A stretch of 64,000 nt of DNA, from NCBI RefSeq assembly GCF_016056275.1, contig NZ_JAECZA010000004.1, forward strand, positions 58,572 to 122,571. Direction: 5' to 3'. The notes beneath the pieces were generated by a model that saw nothing but the letters and a program-made list of their open reading frames with translations, made no database searches and was not told the origin of the DNA. The stretch's first letter is position 1; every line of letters starts with the position of its first letter. Source of the stretch: Dendronalium phyllosphericum CENA369 (GTDB lineage: Bacteria > Cyanobacteriota > Cyanobacteriia > Cyanobacteriales > Nostocaceae). Position numbers and translations under genes: made by a program. Shown piece after piece: positions 17,028-25,355 of this stretch.

Positions 17028-17945
17028 ATGGAGTTGCCAATAATTTACCACCCGGATTATGTTGCCCCACTACCCGAAGGGCATCGCTTCCCGATGTCCA
17101 AGTTCCGAAAACTTTATGAATTGCTTTTAGCTGACGGCGTAGCGCAAACAGAACAAATTCATATTCCCGAACGCCCACCTCAAGATTTAATCGAATCAGT
17201 TCACACCCCAGACTACGTGCAAGCTTACTATGAGGGTACGCTAGATTCTAAAGCACAACGCCGCATCGGTTTGCCTTGGAGTCCAGCATTGGTGAATCGT
17301 ACCTGTGTAGCGGTTGGTGGTACAATACTGACTGCTAAGTTGGCACTTACTCAGGGTTTAGCTTGCAATACTGCTGGTGGTACGCATCATGCCTTTCCCA
17401 GTTATGGGTCTGGTTTTTGTATTTTTAATGATTTAGCCATCGCCTCTCGCGTTTTGCAAAAACTCGGACTTGTCCAAAAAATCCTGATTGTAGATTTAGA
17501 CGTTCATCAAGGAGATGGCACTGCTTTTATCTTCCAGGACGATGAGACTGTTTTCACTTTCTCGATGCACTGTGAAGTTAATTTTCCCGGCACTAAGCAA
17601 AAAAGCGATTTAGACGTTCCCTTAGCAGTGGGAATGGAAGATGATGCTTATTTACAAACTTTAGCTAGTTATCTACCAGATTTATTATCGAATGTAAAGC
17701 CTGACTTAGTATTTTACGATGCTGGTGTCGATCCCCATGTAGGCGATCGCTTGGGTAAATTAGCCTTGACTGATGCTGGTATTTTCCGGCGAGAAATGCA
17801 GGTTTTGAGCACTTGTGTAGGTAGTGGTTATCCCGTTGCCTGTGTCATTGGTGGCGGTTATGCCAATGATATGAAGTCTCTTGTCTGGCGACATTCTTTG
17901 CTGCATCGCGCCGCTAGTCAAGTGTACCGATATTTGCGACTGTAG
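17028..17945 (+). CDS. Histone deacetylase / acetoin utilisation (AcuC) family amidohydrolase
   Basis: The 305-residue protein has all marks of the arginase-deacetylase fold: the GGTHHAF motif with histidines 120-121, the zinc ligands D158 and H160 in IVDLDVHQGDGT, and D235 in YDAGVDPHVGDRLG, plus GGGY near the C-terminus. Bacterial members remove acetyl or longer acyl groups from proteins, acetylpolyamines or small molecules; the substrate here is unknown. Length and order match the short class found in cyanobacteria. ATG 17028 is the natural start (MELPIIYHPDY). It is monocistronic. Confidence 0.92.
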   Translation: MELPIIYHPDYVAPLPEGHRFPMSKFRKLYELLLADGVAQTEQIHIPERPPQDLIESVHTPDYVQAYYEGTLDSKAQRRIGLPWSPALVNRTCVAVGGTILTAKLALTQGLACNTAGGTHHAFPSYGSGFCIFNDLAIASRVLQKLGLVQKILIVDLDVHQGDGTAFIFQDDETVFTFSMHCEVNFPGTKQKSDLDVPLAVGMEDDAYLQTLASYLPDLLSNVKPDLVFYDAGVDPHVGDRLGKLALTDAGIFRREMQVLSTCVGSGYPVACVIGGGYANDMKSLVWRHSLLHRAASQVYRYLRL

Positions 17946-18307
17946 GAGACAAGAGGCAAAAGCAGGGAAAGTAGGAGGTAGCAGGGGATTGGGGGGTGGG
18001 AAGATGAGGGAGATGAGGGAGATGAGGGAGATGAGGGAGAATAACTTCCGACCTCCGACTTGCGACTTCTGCCTCCTGCCTTCTGACTTCTAACAACTAA
18101 CTCAGGACTTAACACTTTTAAGTCAGAAGTCAGAAGTTAATAACAATATTCTCTAGTCTCCAATTGCCCTTAATCCCCAGTCCTTAATACCTAATCCCTA
18201 ATTCTTTAGTCCTATAATTCTTCAGTTGAAATCGACTCCAAGGTGAATACAGGTATTCGTCTAATTCGATACAATTTATAGGCTAGGAGAGCCGAGGAGA
18301 ATGTGAA
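17946..18307. other. Intergenic region, 362 bp, rich in short repeats
   Basis: The gap holds the perfect nonamer array at 18002-18040, TTCTGACTTC-type inverted direct repeats at 18060-18140, and CCCTTAATCCCCAGTCC-like repeats near 18170-18200. The right end, with GAGGAGA at 18293, is the ribosome-binding region of the next gene. Confidence 0.6.
18002..18040. repeat. Perfect tandem nonamer array (AGATGAGGG)4
   Basis: Four exact copies of AGATGAGGG plus three further bases. It is the cleanest of the nonamer tracts in the window. Confidence 0.9.
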
Positions 18308-19447
18308 GTGGTCTTATCAAAAGGCTTTGAAATTGAGATGTATACCGGCACGCCTCAAGGTGAAATCGTCGGACTCTCTGACAAAATTGTTGGGGCTTTG
18401 GATGGATTTGTGCGCGAGCCAGATAGCCGTAACGTAGAATACACAACTAGCCCATCTAGTAATTATGAAAATCTTTTGTGTGCGTTGCTGCGTCCCCGTC
18501 GGGAGTTACGAAACTACCTAAAACATTTGGGCGATTATACTCTAATTCCGGGGAGTACTCTATCTTTAAGTGGGAGCGATCGCTTCTTTCGTTCTGACCC
18601 TGCCAATCCTTATCACGACTATATTGAAAAAACTTACGGTACAAAAGTAGTTACTGCCAGCGTTCATATCAATATTGGTATTAGCGACCCAGAATTACTA
18701 ATGCGGGCTTGTCGGGTCATCCGTGTGGAAGCACCTTTATTTCTTGCCCTCAGCGCCTCATCTCCCTTCTTGAATGGTAAAACCACTGGCTATCACTCTA
18801 CCCGTTGGGGTCTCTTTCCGCAAACGCCTTCCCATGTGCCTTTATTTGCTAGCCACGCTCATCATATAGAGTGGGTAGAAAATCAGCTAGCTGCTGGCAC
18901 AATGCAAAACGTGCGACATCTATGGGCTTCAGTAAGACCAAATGGCGATCGCCGTCCTTATGACCTAAATCGTCTAGAACTGCGAATTTGCGATTTAGTC
19001 ACCGATCCAATCGCCTTACTCGCAATTACTGCCTTGATAGAAGCGCGATTATTACAGGTTATAGATAATCCTGACATCGATCCTTTAAGCCAAAGCAGTT
19101 TCTCCCCAGAAGAACTGATCGCCCTGACTGCCAGTAATGAAGTAGCTGCGGCTAGCGCTAGTCTTGACGCTCAATTAAAGCACTGGCAAAATGGCAGAAA
19201 CATCTTAGCCAGAGATTGGATTACCCAAATGTATCAAGAAGTTTGGGCGATCGCCAAACAAAAAGGCTTTAGTTGTTTTTTATCTCCTCTGCAAAAACTC
19301 CTGCGCGAAGGCAATGAAGCCCAACAATGGCTGCAACTGCACGCCGTCGGTTTTGACTCTAGGCGTGTCATCACTCAAGCGATTGTTGCTACTCAAGAAC
19401 GTGAAATTGAATTAGAAAACAAATTGTGTTCGTCCCTAGTGCTTTAA
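18308..19447 (+). CDS. gshA: Glutamate--cysteine ligase, cyanobacterial type
   Basis: The 379-residue protein starts VLSKGFEIEMYTGTPQGEIVGLS and contains VEYTTSPS, LIPGSTLSLSG, SVHINIGI and WASVRPNGDRRPYDLNRLELRICDLVTDP, the signature of the cyanobacterial gamma-glutamylcysteine synthetase group. It makes gamma-glutamylcysteine, the first step to glutathione. GTG 18308 lies eight bases after GAGGAGA; I see no better start. No gshB is nearby. Assignment is by recognition of the family pattern; the group is distant from the E. coli enzyme. Confidence 0.87.
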   Translation: MVLSKGFEIEMYTGTPQGEIVGLSDKIVGALDGFVREPDSRNVEYTTSPSSNYENLLCALLRPRRELRNYLKHLGDYTLIPGSTLSLSGSDRFFRSDPANPYHDYIEKTYGTKVVTASVHINIGISDPELLMRACRVIRVEAPLFLALSASSPFLNGKTTGYHSTRWGLFPQTPSHVPLFASHAHHIEWVENQLAAGTMQNVRHLWASVRPNGDRRPYDLNRLELRICDLVTDPIALLAITALIEARLLQVIDNPDIDPLSQSSFSPEELIALTASNEVAAASASLDAQLKHWQNGRNILARDWITQMYQEVWAIAKQKGFSCFLSPLQKLLREGNEAQQWLQLHAVGFDSRRVITQAIVATQEREIELENKLCSSLVL

Positions 19448-20016
19448 CACTACGAAGGCGTAGAGGCAGAGAGAGGAGCAAGAGAATTTAGCAACACAAA
19501 TATCATCCTCTTATTAAGCTGTTGTGTTTTTGATTTGTACATTGAGATAGCAAAACAGCAGTGAGGAAGATATTTCCATACCAACAGAAACACTGTGTGA
19601 GGTTTCTCTTGCCCTGTTTCTGTGGCAAAGGAGTAGAGAGAGTTTGCAGGTCTTACCTAAAAGATTAGGAGACAACTTGTAGTCTCGACATCTTCCTCAT
19701 CCCTCACTACTTACTCTTAACTTCCTCCAGATGGTTTAACACTCCATCCCCTATCTTCATATAAGTGTTAGAGTTTCTTGGAGACATAACAACTGCGAGC
19801 AACTTCGCCAATAAATTTTTCTGAAAAAAGAATATTATATTTTAGTTATAAAAATGCTCATACCTAATTTTGGGGAGAATTTATATTTTGTTTTAAAAAT
19901 CTAATGAATAGGGATCGGTTGATATTTATTAACAAAACCTATATATGACCTCTATCTTATGATAGATTTTTTAATTGAAAAATATCATTTTATACGAAAC
20001 AGCAGATATACGGTCA
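19448..20016. other. Intergenic region, 569 bp
   Basis: This gap between gshA and trmL carries a T-rich, A+T-rich second half. The frame of trmL remains open upstream to a TTG at 19975, but the extra 14 residues are not part of the family. No RNA gene or strong hairpin was identified. Confidence 0.5.
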
Positions 20017-20478
20017 ATGCCTCAGGTTGTTTTAGTTAATCCGCAAATTCCCCCTAATACAGGCAATATTGCACGTACATGTGCTGCTACGGGTACAGAA
20101 TTACATTTAGTAGGACCTTTGGGGTTTGAAATTAGCGATCGCTACCTCAAAAGAGCGGGTTTAGATTACTGGCCTTACGTCAAACTGCATTATCACGAAT
20201 CACTAGAAGTTTTTAAAACTATGCATCAAGTGCGTGGGGGCAGATGTCTAGGATTCAGTGTTCGTGGCAGTTTTAATTACGTCAATTTTCAATTTCAACC
20301 TGATGATTGGTTACTTTTTGGTAGTGAAACCACAGGCTTATCACCAGTAAGTTTGTCAGCTTGTGATGCTACTCTTCATATTCCTATGGCAGAACCTCAG
20401 GTTCGGAGTTTGAATCTTTCTGTAAGTGTGGCAATAAGTTTGTTTGAAGCCCGTCGTCAGTTGGGTTTTCTAGTGTAA
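20017..20478 (+). CDS. trmL: tRNA (cytidine(34)-2'-O)-methyltransferase
   Basis: The 153-residue protein is a minimal SPOUT methyltransferase of the TrmL/YibK class: MPQVVLVNPQIPPNTGNIARTCAATG at the start, then LLFGSETTGLSP and IPMAEPQVRSLNLSVSVAISLFEA, which build the knotted SAM-binding site. TrmL methylates the wobble ribose of tRNA-Leu species in known bacteria. ATG 20017 gives the usual length; the TTG at 19975 would add a stretch without family similarity. A strong hairpin follows the stop codon immediately. The gene is monocistronic. Confidence 0.93.
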   Translation: MPQVVLVNPQIPPNTGNIARTCAATGTELHLVGPLGFEISDRYLKRAGLDYWPYVKLHYHESLEVFKTMHQVRGGRCLGFSVRGSFNYVNFQFQPDDWLLFGSETTGLSPVSLSACDATLHIPMAEPQVRSLNLSVSVAISLFEARRQLGFLV

Positions 20479-20479
20479 T

Positions 20480-20509
20480 ATTTATCTAAGCATTAATACT
20501 TAGATAAAT
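20480..20509 (+). terminator. Terminator-like hairpin after trmL
   Basis: ATTTATCTAAG and CTTAGATAAAT form an 11-bp perfect stem around an eight-base loop, starting at the base after the trmL stop codon. The tail is A+T-rich (CTAAAATATAA) but not a pure U-tract. Confidence 0.6.
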
Positions 20510-21252
20510 CTAAAATATAAATGCAAAAAGTTTATTAATTGACTATAGTAGCTCTTTGTTATTTTAATAACTTAGTCGGTTTTTATACTTAAAATTTATG
20601 ATTTAGGGCGATCTTTAGGAAAAATACTTACTCAAAAAAGTGTATTGCTATAAGAAATTTGTATAGTAGATACCAGGGTATAACAAATTTGAATGATAGA
20701 TTTTGATGAATTTGAATTGTTTTAGCTGGAGGAACAAAAATACTAAGACATAGTCTTATGAAGCATTTGAGCTTTTTTGCTGGAATAAGTATTTTTCGGG
20801 AGGACAAAAGTAGCTAGAAGTTTGTACGGTTGTCTTTTAGGGAATAATCAACGTAAAGTCTCGTGTTGGGAAGACTGATCGGGTAGAAAAACCTTGAAGA
20901 TATCTACAGCAGGGGGCATCGCTTTTCCAGAAGTCGTAACAACTCAATTGCTGACAGCAAGAAAAGCTGGTAAATAATATTTTCCAGCTACGGCTAGTGA
21001 AGCAAGAGCAGACAACTGCAAAAAGTAATATGTTCTAGGGTGTTGAGGAGTGAAGCGGACAAGTAAGCACAGCAATCTTAAGTTTTGCTAACAAGTGTGA
21101 ACTTGTCTAAATCAGAGAAGCAGGTTAATCTTGCGTAAGTATCTCTGGTGAATGTGATCTTGATCCATAGTTCGATGTGATCTAAATCATTGACTAGTAT
21201 CAGACTGAAAAATCGAGATCAGTTAAGCGCTAGCGATCATAGGAGGTCGTCT
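20510..21252. other. Long leader region before the LysM/M23 peptidase gene, 743 bp
   Basis: The stretch has two similar purine-rich segments, GCTGGAGGAACAAAAATAC at about 20728 and TCGGGAGGACAAAAGTAGC at about 20797, each looking like a ribosome-binding site; a 19-codon ORF (ATG 20758) lies between them. Several local inverted repeats suggest a structured 5' leader. It does not match the c-di-AMP (ydaO) riboswitch consensus as I know it. Nothing else is recognised. Confidence 0.45.
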
Positions 21253-23577
21253 TTGAAACGAGCATTGAAAAAAAGAGTAAAGGCTGTGCTGAAAAATACC
21301 CCCAGCAACGACGATGCCCCGGCAAAACAGCTAAATGTAGTTAATCAAACAGTTGTTAACCGTCGGGCGCGGACAAAAGCTGCCGTGATTGGCTTGGCAA
21401 TCTCAATGGGAGCAACCAGTCTTTTGGTGACTCGGCAAAGCGATCGAGTCCAAGCAGCAGCACCTGTGGGCAGCCAAAAGGCAGCCTCAAGTATTCCAGT
21501 TGCTCCTGATACTGAAGTGAAATTTGCTAACACAAAGCTGAAGAACAAACTAATTTCATCAGCAAGCGTGCCAGAAAATCCTGTCATCGTGGAACCGACA
21601 GCAATTTCACAATTGCCTGGGCTTGAAGCTAAATTGCAAGTTGCAGCAAGCGGAATATCAGTACAAGTTCCGACATCAGAAACCTCTTCCAAGACAGCTT
21701 ATAAAACCTCTGTCTTCCAGCAACCTCAGTTGTTACGAGGAGTGCAAGCGGGTAACCAGTCAGGAGAGACAGTAGAAAAATTGTCTAGTACTAATGGTGT
21801 TGCTAACGGACAAACTGCATTCTCGAAAGCTCAACCACAAACACAGACACAGCAAAACACAGTCGCTAGTGGTGAAATAAATGTTCAACTAAAGGCGCAG
21901 CAAGAGTTGGCGCTAAATAATTTACAAGAAAAATCGAACCGTTTAAGAAAAAGTCTGGCGGAGTTGCGGTCTGGGGAGTCCAAGAATTTATCACAATCTG
22001 CCATAAAGGTGGCACAAGCAAAGATAACGGAGACAACACAAGAAAACTTACCACCATTAAGTGCGAGTAGTACGGTAATAGAACAGTCATCTACTCTCAC
22101 AGAAGCTAAGGAAGCAAGTGTCTTATTGGGGTTGAAACAGCCAAAAGTACCAAGCGAGCTGATGCAGCAAGTAGCAACAACACCTGCACCAGCCACACCA
22201 AAAGTTGTCGCTTCATCAAACACTACAGCCTACGAAGTTAAACCTGGAGATACACTGGCAGCGATCGCCAGCAGATATAATACTTCAGTTTCAGAACTAG
22301 CAAAGGCAAATAACCTTAGCGATCCCAATCAACTGAAAATCAGTCAAACACTGATTATTCCTGCTGCTAGGATTGAGCGTAGCAATGTCCCACAGACATC
22401 AGTGGCAATTAAGCCATACAACGTACAGTCCCAGTCTAATAGCAATTCTCAGGTAGTTACTTCCCCTGCAAACGCTGTAAATATTTACCCGAATCTATCG
22501 GCTGCTTCACAGCTACCAGTTTTAGCCGATAACAGCAGCATTACTGTCCCAACAGCACAAACTGCGAAAAATCAGGTACAGCCAAATACTGCCATTGCAC
22601 CCAAACAAGACCCTGCCAATACCAACACTCACGGTTTAGGCGGTGATACTCCAGTACCAACAGCTTTTGCTGAAATGCAGCTGGCTAGAAAACCAGAACA
22701 AAAGGTAGCAGCAGCAAAAAATGAACGTCTTCGCACCTTACAAGCGGAAATTCAAAGGTTGCAGGAAAAATACCGCGCCCAACAGTCCGGAAATATAGTT
22801 GCGTCAGCACCTAATGAGAGTGAAAGCAATAGTGCTGCGGTGCCTATTCCTGTAGCTAGTCCAAATAATTTTGCGGTGTCTACACCAGCTTCGATACGTC
22901 AAGATTTGGCAGTGCCAATTGCCGTTCCTAGCCCAATAGCACCTAGCTATAGCAATCAATCAGTTAAACCTCAATTCCGTGCTAATCTTTCCGTTGACGA
23001 ACCAGTAAACCCTGAGTTCTTACCCAATCAAGCAACTCGTCTGTTAACTCCTGGCAAAACATCTGGCATAGGAAACATACGGGGAACTACTGTTACTCCA
23101 AAAGTCTCACTCCCGCCTTTGGCAGCAGTAGATCAATACTTGCCCAAACCGATTGACGAGACGATACCACCACCTTCGACATCCACTGTAGCCTACATTT
23201 GGCCTGCAAAAGGCGTAATGACCTCTGGCTATGGGTGGCGCTGGGGAAGAATGCACAAGGGAATTGACGTAGCTAATGCTACTGGTACACCAGTTTATGC
23301 GTCATCTGACGGTGTGATACAGGCTGCTGGCTGGAACAAAGGTGGCTACGGTAATCTTGTAGATATTCGCCATGCTGATGGCAGCATGACTCGCTATGGT
23401 CATAACAGTAAAATTCTGGTCAGAATTGGTCAGCAGGTGCATCAAGGACAGACAATTGCTCTAATGGGTAGTACTGGTTTCAGCACTGGCCCGCACAGTC
23501 ACTTTGAAATCCATCCATCTGGCAAGGGAGCTGTTAACCCAATAGCTATGCTACCTCCTGCTCCTAACCGTATATAA
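21253..23577 (+). CDS. LysM domain / M23 family metallopeptidase (murein hydrolase)
   Basis: The start is decided by a perfect AGGAGG (21241-21246) six bases before TTG 21253, giving MKRALKKRVKAVL and 774 residues; an in-frame TTG at 21190 lacks such a site. One membrane segment follows (AAVIGLAISMGATSLLV). The long middle is low-complexity Gln/Ser/Thr/Ala with coiled-coil pieces (LQAEIQRLQEKYRAQQ). One LysM module (YEVKPGDTLAAIASRYNTSVSEL to QTLIIP) binds peptidoglycan. The C-terminal M23 domain has MHKGIDVA, YGHNSKI and GPHSHFEIH, with the zinc and catalytic histidines present. It should cut or remodel peptidoglycan cross-links in the periplasm. Homologues are associated with septal cell-wall work in filamentous cyanobacteria. 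Confidence 0.92.
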   Translation: MKRALKKRVKAVLKNTPSNDDAPAKQLNVVNQTVVNRRARTKAAVIGLAISMGATSLLVTRQSDRVQAAAPVGSQKAASSIPVAPDTEVKFANTKLKNKLISSASVPENPVIVEPTAISQLPGLEAKLQVAASGISVQVPTSETSSKTAYKTSVFQQPQLLRGVQAGNQSGETVEKLSSTNGVANGQTAFSKAQPQTQTQQNTVASGEINVQLKAQQELALNNLQEKSNRLRKSLAELRSGESKNLSQSAIKVAQAKITETTQENLPPLSASSTVIEQSSTLTEAKEASVLLGLKQPKVPSELMQQVATTPAPATPKVVASSNTTAYEVKPGDTLAAIASRYNTSVSELAKANNLSDPNQLKISQTLIIPAARIERSNVPQTSVAIKPYNVQSQSNSNSQVVTSPANAVNIYPNLSAASQLPVLADNSSITVPTAQTAKNQVQPNTAIAPKQDPANTNTHGLGGDTPVPTAFAEMQLARKPEQKVAAAKNERLRTLQAEIQRLQEKYRAQQSGNIVASAPNESESNSAAVPIPVASPNNFAVSTPASIRQDLAVPIAVPSPIAPSYSNQSVKPQFRANLSVDEPVNPEFLPNQATRLLTPGKTSGIGNIRGTTVTPKVSLPPLAAVDQYLPKPIDETIPPPSTSTVAYIWPAKGVMTSGYGWRWGRMHKGIDVANATGTPVYASSDGVIQAAGWNKGGYGNLVDIRHADGSMTRYGHNSKILVRIGQQVHQGQTIALMGSTGFSTGPHSHFEIHPSGKGAVNPIAMLPPAPNRI

Positions 23578-23616
23578 TTCTTAGTTGACTATAACTAAAA
23601 TAATTACCTTATTTGT

Positions 23617-23639
23617 AAGAGGGAGTTTAGCTCCCTCTT
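23617..23639 (+). terminator. Rho-independent terminator of the M23 peptidase gene
   Basis: AAGAGGGAG, loop TTTAG and CTCCCTCTT form a nine-bp stem followed by TTTATTTTTAA, 40 bp after the stop codon. Confidence 0.9.
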
Positions 23640-23848
23640 TTATTTTTAATCGCTCAAGAAGCGCTATGGTATGTCTCTATTTCTATTATTGAATCGTAAT
23701 TTTTCTGGCAATGAGAGAATTTTACTCAGGGTAAATCAGTAGATAAGTAGAAGGCAGAAGGGAAAAGCCAAATTCTGAGCAGATTTCACAGGTTGGCGTT
23801 TTACATTTAGTTATGTCCACCTACTTATAATTTTTACGAATGTGAGAT

Positions 23849-25348
23849 TTATCCTTCAAAATTTAAAGGTATAGTGACTGTAAATGTAGTTCCAACACTA
23901 ACTTGACTGCTGACACTAATTTGACCATTGTGAGCGGCAACACACCTTTTAACAATCACTAACCCTAACCCAGTTCCCTGAATTGATTGGACATTTGAGG
24001 CTCGATAGAAAGATTCAAAAAGTCGAGTTTGATCTGCTTCAGGAATACCAATTCCTTGGTCTTGAATCCGAAAAATAGCTACTCTCGTAATGAAGTCACA
24101 GGTTAAATCAAACCAAATGTTATTACTTGCCGAGGAGTATTTCACTGCGTTAGACAGCAAATTCATGAATATATAATGCAAGAGTCGTTCATCCATTAAA
24201 GCGTCTGTGCGATCGCTATGACAGGTAAAAATGATTTGATGTCCGGTAGTTGTAACAGCAGAAAAATCTTCGATTAACTCTCTACAGAAATTTTCGACAT
24301 TCATCAAAGTAGGTTCGTATACGATTTTTTCTGCTTCAGACCTGCCCACAAATAGTACATCTTCCATGAGTTGTTTCATGGATTGCACAGCTTTTTTAAT
24401 TCGCTTTAAGTAGGTATTTTTTTTTGTTTCTGTTAAATTTGCTCCTTGAATTTCTATGAGTTCGACTGCTGTTTGAATTACTGTTAAAGGATTGCGGAAC
24501 TCATGAGAGACAGTGGAGATAAATAAGGATTTGAGATTATTGAGTTCTCGTTCTTTATTTAATGCTTGTTCTAGTAATTCTGTTTCTCGTCGTTCGCTAA
24601 GATCCCAAAAAACAACTACGACACCACTTATCTGTTTAGATTGCCGCATGATAGGTGAAGCACTATCACCGATTGGAACTCTTGATCCTTGTTTAGTAAT
24701 TAAAGATGTAAATTCTGCTAAATAAACAACCTCTTGTTCGCGCAAAACTTTTGTGACTGGGTTTTCTAGTTTATCTTCTGTAACTTCATTTACAATATGA
24801 AAAATATTTGATACGTCGCATCCAAGAGCTTCTGCTTGCTGCCAGCCAGTTATTTTCTCAGCCGCAGGATTCATGAATGTTACTATTCCCTGTTCATCTG
24901 TGGCAATCACACCATCGCTCATTGAGTTTAACAGAGTTACCAGGCGATCGCGATTCTCTCGCAAGTCGCGTTCTAGCTGATGTTTTAACAGACCTATTTC
25001 AATAGCGATTCGTAAATCTTGTAATGTAAATGGTTTAACAATATATCCAAAGGGTTGAGTAATTTTAGCGCGTTGTAATGTATTACTATCAGCGTAAGCA
25101 GTTAGATATATAACGGGAATATCTAGTTGCTCGCGGATATGACTAGCAGCTGTGATACCATCCATCTCACCTTTGAGGATAATATCCATCAAAACGAGTT
25201 CTGGTTTTGTCTCTGATGCCTTGGTAATAGCAACTTTCCCAGAAGAAGCTGTACCCGTAACAATGTAACCTAATTGACTGAGTTGGCTGGCTATAGTTCT
25301 AGCCACTATGACTTCATCTTCAACTACTAAAATTCTCACTTGACCCAT
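23849..25348 (-). CDS. Response regulator-PAS-histidine kinase hybrid
   Basis: The 499-residue protein has an N-terminal receiver domain with phospho-acceptor D55 (LVLMDIIL) and conserved K105 (KPFT), a PAS domain (residues about 135-255, DGVIATDEQGIVTFMNPAAEKITGW), and a HisKA dimerisation helix with H282 (FISTVSHEFRNPLTVI). The HATPase domain follows (NLLSNAVKYS, DQGIGIPEADQTRLFESFYR, GTGLGLVIVKR). No membrane segment is present, so it is a soluble sensor and relay. It lies seven bases downstream of another histidine kinase gene and is very likely co-transcribed and part of the same phosphorelay (inference). No DNA-binding output domain is nearby. Confidence 0.93.
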   Translation of the reverse strand: MGQVRILVVEDEVIVARTIASQLSQLGYIVTGTASSGKVAITKASETKPELVLMDIILKGEMDGITAASHIREQLDIPVIYLTAYADSNTLQRAKITQPFGYIVKPFTLQDLRIAIEIGLLKHQLERDLRENRDRLVTLLNSMSDGVIATDEQGIVTFMNPAAEKITGWQQAEALGCDVSNIFHIVNEVTEDKLENPVTKVLREQEVVYLAEFTSLITKQGSRVPIGDSASPIMRQSKQISGVVVVFWDLSERRETELLEQALNKERELNNLKSLFISTVSHEFRNPLTVIQTAVELIEIQGANLTETKKNTYLKRIKKAVQSMKQLMEDVLFVGRSEAEKIVYEPTLMNVENFCRELIEDFSAVTTTGHQIIFTCHSDRTDALMDERLLHYIFMNLLSNAVKYSSASNNIWFDLTCDFITRVAIFRIQDQGIGIPEADQTRLFESFYRASNVQSIQGTGLGLVIVKRCVAAHNGQISVSSQVSVGTTFTVTIPLNFEG

Positions 25349-25355
25349 CTGAAAT

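Noticed and set aside
17914..18115. Overlapping minus-strand ORFs across the nonamer repeats
   Set aside because: They translate repeat DNA (for example HLPHLPHLP) and are artefacts.
20510..21252. c-di-AMP (ydaO) riboswitch before the LysM/M23 gene
   Set aside because: Gene type would fit, but the conserved CCGAATCCGTCAGC-like segments are absent.
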